NCBI GenBank assembly: GCA_044227665.1
Contig: JBGAWK010000014.1
Coordinates: 1-46,866 of the forward strand
Direction of reading: 5' to 3'
Length of the DNA: 46,866 bases
Source: JBGAWK01 sp044227665
Lineage (GTDB): Bacteria > Bacteroidota > Bacteroidia > Chitinophagales > JADIYW01
Shown here piece by piece: positions 42,242 to 46,866 of this stretch; position 1 is the first letter of the stretch; every line of letters starts with the position of its first letter. A model generated the notes under the pieces. That model was given only the letters and a program-made list of their open reading frames with translations, did not search any database and was not told the origin of the DNA. Both the position numbers and the translations under genes were made by a program.

Positions 42242-44364
42242 TAGGCTTCTAACATTTGGAAGAAAGTATCTTCGTCTATGATTGTGATAGACGGTGTTTT
42301 TTGCGCTTTACTCAGTTTGCTTCCCGCTTTTTCTCCAGCAACGAGATAGTCTAAATTAGCACTTATGCCCGAAAGGTATTTGCCGCCATTTTCTTCTACT
42401 AGTGCCTTGGCATTATCGCGAGAAATACGCTGTAATGTTCCGGTAAACAGAAAAGTCTTTCCACCCAAGGAATTGCTTTTCAGTACCATCTTTTCCTGTG
42501 TGATATTTATACCTAAAGCCTCTAAGTCCAATAATAACTGTATATTGTCTTTTTCTGAGAAAAAATCATAAAGACTTTGCGCCACTTTAGGACCGATGTC
42601 TTCTATTTGTTGGTATTGTTCGAGAGACCAATGTTCAAAATCCAATAACTTATGAATATGTTTTACGAGTGATTTTGCAGAAGTGACGCCTATATGCTTT
42701 ATTCCCAATCCTACTAGAAGCCTGTATGCAGTTCTAGATTTGGATTTTTCTATACTCTCCTTTAGATTTTGTATAGATTTGTCTTTCCACCCTTCTAATT
42801 GACGGATTTTTTCAAAATCCAAAGTGTAAATATCTCTGATAGTGCTGATAATTTTATTGCGAATAAACTTACGTACTATCTCTTCGCCCATACCGGAAAT
42901 ATCCATAGCATCTTTGGATACAAAATGTATGATACTTTCTTCAATTTGTGCTGGACATAATGGCGATAAACATCGCCAGGCACTTTCATCTTCTGCCTTA
43001 TATAAATGGTGTCCACAGGAGGGACAATAGAGGGGAAAAGCTATGAGACTAGTATCTGCTAATCTCTTTTCGGGAATTGCTTTGACCACATAAGGTATTA
43101 CATCTCCCGAACGCTCAATGAGTAGCGTATCACCATGATGGATATCTTTATCTTTAATAAAATCCTCATTGTGGAGTGAGATAGAGCTTATCTCCACACC
43201 TGCTAAAATTATGGGTTTTATCTTCGCCACAGGAGTGATGACCCCCGTCCTGCCTACTTGAAAATCTACACGTTCTAGCGGCGATTGTGCCTGTCGGGCT
43301 TTGAACTTATAGGCTATAGCCCATTTGGGGTGGTGAGAGGTGCTGCCTATCAATTGTTGCTGGTGTAGGCTGTTTACCTTTATTACCATACCATCAATTT
43401 CAACAGGATAGCTATCCCGCAGTTGCTCCCAACGTGTGCAATGCTCTATTACATTATCTATGTTCTCATATATGCCTATATCTTCTATTCCCGTTTTGAA
43501 GCCTAGCTCTTGAAGGAGTTTTAATCCTTCATAGTGTGTCTCTACAGGCAGGAGGTCGGCATAGCCTATATTGTATAGGATGACCTGCAGTCTTTTGTCT
43601 GCCACATCTTTGGGAGACTTCATTCGCAATGCTCCCGCAGCAGTATTCCTAGAGTTTTTGAAAAACTCTAGTTCTTTTTTGCCTTGGCTTCTCAAAACTT
43701 CATTCTGTCGCTCACGCTCTTCATTTAATAGTGCAAATGATATATTATCTATCACTACTTCACCACGAACCTCTATTTTTTTTATATTTTTAGATAATAA
43801 ATCTGTGTATAGCGGCAGGGACTTTATAGCTTTGGCATTTGCTGTAATATCATCTCCTGCTATACCATTGCCACGTGTAGCTGCCCTTGTCAGCGTATTG
43901 TTTTCATATAGAAGTGCAATACTGCTGCCATCGAATTTAGGCTCTACTGTATATTGTATGACAGTATTTGCTGGAAGATTGTCTCTTACCTTTCTGGCAA
44001 ATTCGCGTAAATCTTCGGCATTATAAGAGTTTTCTAGGGAGAGCATCTGAGCAGCATGTGCTACAGTCTCAAATTCTGTATTCAGATTCTCCGAGATACG
44101 CTGGGTAGGGGAGTCCGCAGTGATAAGTTTGGGATAAGTGCTTTCAATTTTTTTTACTATAGAAAAAATTTTATCATAGTCTATATCCGATAAGGGACTT
44201 TCTCCCTTTACATAGTATAGATGATCGAAGTATCGTAGTAGGCGTTTGGCATTAGAGGCTAATACTTCTGCCTGTTGGTAGGATATGTCGTTTATATTCT
44301 TTTGGATAAGCGTTTGTGCTTCATCTATGTTGGGGTCGTAATGGGCAGAGGAGAACAAGTCCAT
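42238..44364 (-). CDS. ligA: NAD-dependent DNA ligase
   Basis: A 708-residue ligase that seals nicks in replication and repair. The adenylated lysine is Lys143 in VEPKFDGSS. N-terminal Ia domain residues, the OB fold, a four-Cys zinc finger (CPSCGHH...WRCLSPLCP), helix-hairpin-helix repeats and a C-terminal BRCT domain (about 630-708, GGKTFLFTGTL) are all present. Length is typical for the family. Confidence 0.97.
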   Translation of the reverse strand: MDLFSSAHYDPNIDEAQTLIQKNINDISYQQAEVLASNAKRLLRYFDHLYYVKGESPLSDIDYDKIFSIVKKIESTYPKLITADSPTQRISENLNTEFETVAHAAQMLSLENSYNAEDLREFARKVRDNLPANTVIQYTVEPKFDGSSIALLYENNTLTRAATRGNGIAGDDITANAKAIKSLPLYTDLLSKNIKKIEVRGEVVIDNISFALLNEERERQNEVLRSQGKKELEFFKNSRNTAAGALRMKSPKDVADKRLQVILYNIGYADLLPVETHYEGLKLLQELGFKTGIEDIGIYENIDNVIEHCTRWEQLRDSYPVEIDGMVIKVNSLHQQQLIGSTSHHPKWAIAYKFKARQAQSPLERVDFQVGRTGVITPVAKIKPIILAGVEISSISLHNEDFIKDKDIHHGDTLLIERSGDVIPYVVKAIPEKRLADTSLIAFPLYCPSCGHHLYKAEDESAWRCLSPLCPAQIEESIIHFVSKDAMDISGMGEEIVRKFIRNKIISTIRDIYTLDFEKIRQLEGWKDKSIQNLKESIEKSKSRTAYRLLVGLGIKHIGVTSAKSLVKHIHKLLDFEHWSLEQYQQIEDIGPKVAQSLYDFFSEKDNIQLLLDLEALGINITQEKMVLKSNSLGGKTFLFTGTLQRISRDNAKALVEENGGKYLSGISANLDYLVAGEKAGSKLSKAQKTPSITIIDEDTFFQMLEAY

Positions 44365-44393
44365 ATTTTAGTAAATTATAAAACCTATATTAC

Positions 44394-45821
44394 TTAGGAT
44401 ACGATACTTAATTTTACCATATTAGATCTTCCCTTACCTTTTATGGGCATACTTGCAGTATGAATAACGATGTCTCCGAAATTGACATTATTATGATTTT
44501 TGAGTCTTTGGATGATGTCTTGGATAGTCTCATCTGTGCCCACAAATTTATCGTAATAATGGCACTCTACGCCCCACACTATGCTCAGCGTATTCAGTAG
44601 ATTCCTATTGTGGGTATATACATATATGTCTGCTGAGGGGCGGTAGCTGGCAAGCATAAATCCAGTATAGCCCGAATAGGTCATGCCTACGATTGCTTTG
44701 GCTTCTACATCATCTGCTATGCGGCAAGCATGGTTACATATTACATCAGAAGTGAAAGATATAGAACACTTGTCAGGCATTTCTTTCTTGTAGAAATAGA
44801 TGGATTCTCTTTCTGTTCTCAATACTATTTTATTGATAGTTTCAATAACTTTAACTGGATATTTCCCTACCGAAGTTTCGCCTGAAAGCATGATAGCATC
44901 GGCACCGTCTATTACTGCATTGGCTACATCTGTAATTTCGGCACGAGTAGGCAGAGGCATCTCTATCATGGATTCCATCACCTGTGTGGCTAATATTACA
45001 GGCTTAGCTTGTTGAATACACTTCCTGATGATGGATTTTTGTGCCAATGCCATCTCTTCCATAGGGACTTCTATGCCTAAGTCTCCTCTTGCAATCATTA
45101 CGGCATCGGCAGCCTTAATTATCAAATCAATATTAGCTATGGCTTCTGGTTTTTCAATCTTTGCGATAACACGTGTCTGGGCATTATGCTGATGTATGAG
45201 CTCCTTTAATTCGTATATTTCTTTATCACTGCGCACAAAGGACAGCGCTACCCAATTTACTGGAAATTGCAGTAGGAAGGCTAAGTCTTCTCGATCTTTT
45301 TCGGTAAGACTAGGCACTGTTGTAATTGTGTCAGGTAGGTTAAATCCTTTTTTGGGAGATAGGATACCACCATTTACTATCATGCAGGTGACACATTCTT
45401 TTTTATCAGTATGTATGACTTTAAGTTGTATTTTACCATCATCAATGAGTATATTTTCGCCAATTTTTACGTCTTTGGCGAGAGGCGTATAGGTTACAGA
45501 AATCTGCTTTGATGTACCTACGACCGGAAAGGTAACTACTTCTATACTTTCGCCGGTTTCTAAGGTGATTTTGGGCTCAGAGAGCTCGCCCACTCTTAGC
45601 TTGGGACCTTGAAGGTCGGCAATAATACTAATATGCTTGTGGTGTTTTTTATTTACCTTGTTGATGCGCTCGATTACTTTCTTATGATAGTCATGTGTGC
45701 CGTGAGAAAAATTCAGCCTAAAGGCATTTACGCCCGCTTCTACTAAGGATGTAAGCGTTTCTATCTTATCAGTGGCAGGACCTACGGTGGCTATAATTTT
45801 GGTTTTTCTTTTTTCAGACAT
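44394..45821 (-). CDS. pyk: Pyruvate kinase
   Basis: A 475-residue enzyme that converts phosphoenolpyruvate and ADP to pyruvate and ATP in glycolysis. It has NAFRLNFSHGTHDYH, the catalytic-lysine motif AKIEKPEAI, the Mg-binding IARGDLGIEVP and MLSGETSVGKYPV. The allosteric C-terminal domain is present. It follows the IPExxxVDY-family gene by 5 nt on the minus strand, an arrangement familiar in Bacteroidota. Confidence 0.97.
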   Translation of the reverse strand: MSEKRKTKIIATVGPATDKIETLTSLVEAGVNAFRLNFSHGTHDYHKKVIERINKVNKKHHKHISIIADLQGPKLRVGELSEPKITLETGESIEVVTFPVVGTSKQISVTYTPLAKDVKIGENILIDDGKIQLKVIHTDKKECVTCMIVNGGILSPKKGFNLPDTITTVPSLTEKDREDLAFLLQFPVNWVALSFVRSDKEIYELKELIHQHNAQTRVIAKIEKPEAIANIDLIIKAADAVMIARGDLGIEVPMEEMALAQKSIIRKCIQQAKPVILATQVMESMIEMPLPTRAEITDVANAVIDGADAIMLSGETSVGKYPVKVIETINKIVLRTERESIYFYKKEMPDKCSISFTSDVICNHACRIADDVEAKAIVGMTYSGYTGFMLASYRPSADIYVYTHNRNLLNTLSIVWGVECHYYDKFVGTDETIQDIIQRLKNHNNVNFGDIVIHTASMPIKGKGRSNMVKLSIVS

Positions 45822-45826
45822 GAGTT

Positions 45827-46237
45827 TTATTGATATATCAAAAAGTTATTTCGTGATTTAATTTTCTTTACCGGCAAAGATATAACGTTTTGTATAGCAT
45901 CAATAGTTTGAATATATTTAATAAATGTATCTACATCTATCATTTCCAATTCACCTCTAATAAGTAAGAAGTAGTCTATGTTTCGCAGTTCAGGTATAAA
46001 TAGGGTGTTTCCATTTTTATTTTGTACCAATTCTATGGTGAAAAAATCTATGTCGCTAATATATTTATAGAGGTTTACATACAGGGTATTGTCCAAGAAT
46101 ATTTCTTTTTCCCAAGCTAAGTCTATGTGTAAACATTTATTGAGGTGATAGCACACTTTGTGTGGGGAAGAACTGGTTACTAGCCCCCATACTGGAAACT
46201 CAAAGGTAGGAGTAGTATTAATCCGCTGTTTGGACAC
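45827..46237 (-). CDS. IPExxxVDY family protein
   Basis: A 136-residue protein of a small Bacteroidota family named after the motif, seen here as IPELRNIDY near 91-99. Function is unknown. Its fixed place upstream of pyk suggests co-regulation with glycolysis. The start is GTG at 46237. On the minus strand TAATTTTA (46249-46242) lies 4 nt before it, so the mRNA may be leaderless. Confidence 0.8.
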   Translation of the reverse strand: MSKQRINTTPTFEFPVWGLVTSSSPHKVCYHLNKCLHIDLAWEKEIFLDNTLYVNLYKYISDIDFFTIELVQNKNGNTLFIPELRNIDYFLLIRGELEMIDVDTFIKYIQTIDAIQNVISLPVKKIKSRNNFLIYQ

Positions 46238-46366
46238 GGAATAAAATTACCTTCTATCACAGATATATATGCCCATAAGATATACATATAGGTGGAAAAC
46301 TAGCTTATTTAGCAAATTTTTAAATATTGATAGCGAAAGGGTTATAGTATATCAGAAATTATTATT

Positions 46367-46374
46367 TATTTTTG
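46367..46374 (+). promoter_or_regulatory. -7 promoter box of infC
   Basis: TATTTTTG matches TAnnTTTG exactly and lies 13 nt before the ATT proposed as the infC start. An in-frame stop at 46331-46333 lies upstream, and no ATG or GTG occurs between it and the conserved protein. Confidence 0.55.
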
Positions 46375-46387
46375 GGACAAATTACAA

Positions 46388-46866
46388 ATTCGATTGATAC
46401 CAAAGAAAAGATTTCTAAGGGCGCCTCAAAAGCCCGCCAATGAGCACAGAACAAATCAGGAAATAGATGTACCACAAGTAAGGCTTGTGGGCGAAAACAT
46501 AGAACAAGGCATTGTGCCTATTGCTAGAGCCTTAAAAATTGCCGAAGAGTTAGAGCTGGATCTTGTAGAAATATCGCCAAAAGCAGACCCTCCAGTATGT
46601 AAGGTGGTAGATTACAAGAAATTCTTATACGATAGGAAAAAGAAAGATAAAGAAATTAAAGCTAATGCTAAGAAGACAGAGGTGAAAGAGATTAGATTTT
46701 CTCCTAATACCGACGATCATGATTTAGATTTCAAGAAAAAACATGCCGTAAAGTTTTTGGAGGAAGGTAATAAAGTGAAGATATACGTACAGTTTAGAGG
46801 AAGAGCCATCATGTTCAAGGAAAGGGGAGAACTTTTGCTGCTACAGTTTGCACAAAGCCTAGAAAG
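46388..46866 (+). CDS. infC: Translation initiation factor IF-3, 3' end outside window, non-ATG start
   Basis: The frame continues past the window edge. It encodes most of IF-3: VPQVRLVGENIEQGIVPIAR, LDLVEISPKADPPVCKVVDY, a Lys-rich linker helix (FLYDRKKKDKE) and the C-terminal domain (KEIRFSPNTDDHDLDFKKKH; VQFRGRAIMF). IF-3 binds the 30S subunit and checks start-codon and initiator-tRNA pairing. No ATG or GTG precedes the conserved part; ATT at 46388 or TTG at 46394 are the available starts. The ATT is preferred because infC commonly uses AUU or another weak codon, which IF-3 itself represses. Confidence 0.9.
   Translation, partial: MRLIPKKRFLRAPQKPANEHRTNQEIDVPQVRLVGENIEQGIVPIARALKIAEELELDLVEISPKADPPVCKVVDYKKFLYDRKKKDKEIKANAKKTEVKEIRFSPNTDDHDLDFKKKHAVKFLEEGNKVKIYVQFRGRAIMFKERGELLLLQFAQSLE

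Noticed and set aside
43571..44026. 151-codon plus-strand open frame opposite ligA
   Set aside because: Lies entirely within ligA, whose catalytic domain is encoded there; Ser/Leu-rich composition is typical of an antisense frame.

Overview
This window is a piece of a Bacteroidota chromosome. The signs are TonB-dependent receptors with carboxypeptidase-like N-terminal domains, a type IX secretion (Por) sorting domain, LytTR two-component signalling, the DUF3276/PUR and IPExxxVDY families, and promoters of the Bacteroidota form TTG-N19-21-TAnnTTTG instead of -35/-10 boxes. The DNA is AT-rich throughout and I cannot place it below phylum. It contains one tRNA, no rRNA, no intact insertion sequence and no CRISPR array. 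Both ends cut genes: a TonB-dependent receptor on the left and infC on the right.

Layout. 1-4712: outer-membrane receptor, PAP2 phosphatase, VWA protein and initiator tRNA-Met. 4805-14097: envelope polysaccharide block (Kdo transferase waaA on the minus strand; nucleotide-sugar dehydrogenase, rfbB, a large SLBB export protein, a Wzz-like protein, rfbC and a CysQ-type phosphatase on the plus strand). 14094-25472: mostly housekeeping (a frameshifted acyltransferase, cupin_5 protein, RNA m5C methyltransferase, DUF6913, dapA, proA, an ABC exporter, PUR protein, ychF) with two unknown secreted proteins. 25535-32261: accessory stretch with repeats, an unknown protein, a giant 17-residue-repeat S74 adhesin/fibre-like protein and a LytS/LytTR pair. 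32418-35350: TonB receptor plus lipoprotein behind a Fur/Zur-type palindrome. 35353-37949: SGNH hydrolase with sorting domain and an unknown secreted protein. 37967-40962: cysteine operon. 40966-46866: rsmE, periplasmic thioredoxin-like protein, ligA, pyk, IPExxxVDY protein and infC.

The most interesting system is at 37967-40962. A short ORF with five consecutive Cys codons (38002-38082) is followed by a rho-independent terminator (38101-38137) and then by cysM, a JAMM peptidase, a MoaD/ThiS-like sulfur carrier and a MoeB/rhodanese E1. These four are the parts of the CysO thiocarboxylate route to cysteine known from Mycobacterium. An alternative antiterminator pairing can be drawn (38052-38060 with 38106-38113), so the locus looks like a ribosome-mediated cysteine attenuator. 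The sulfur carrier ends Gly-Gly-Ile-Val, so its diglycine must be uncapped, plausibly by the neighbouring JAMM enzyme.

A second theme is leaderless expression. In five genes, including the Cys leader, the predicted -7 box ends exactly 4 nt before an ATG or GTG, so the mRNA would begin at or next to the start codon. Longest-ORF gene calling puts some starts inside the promoter; starts have been moved here where this applies.
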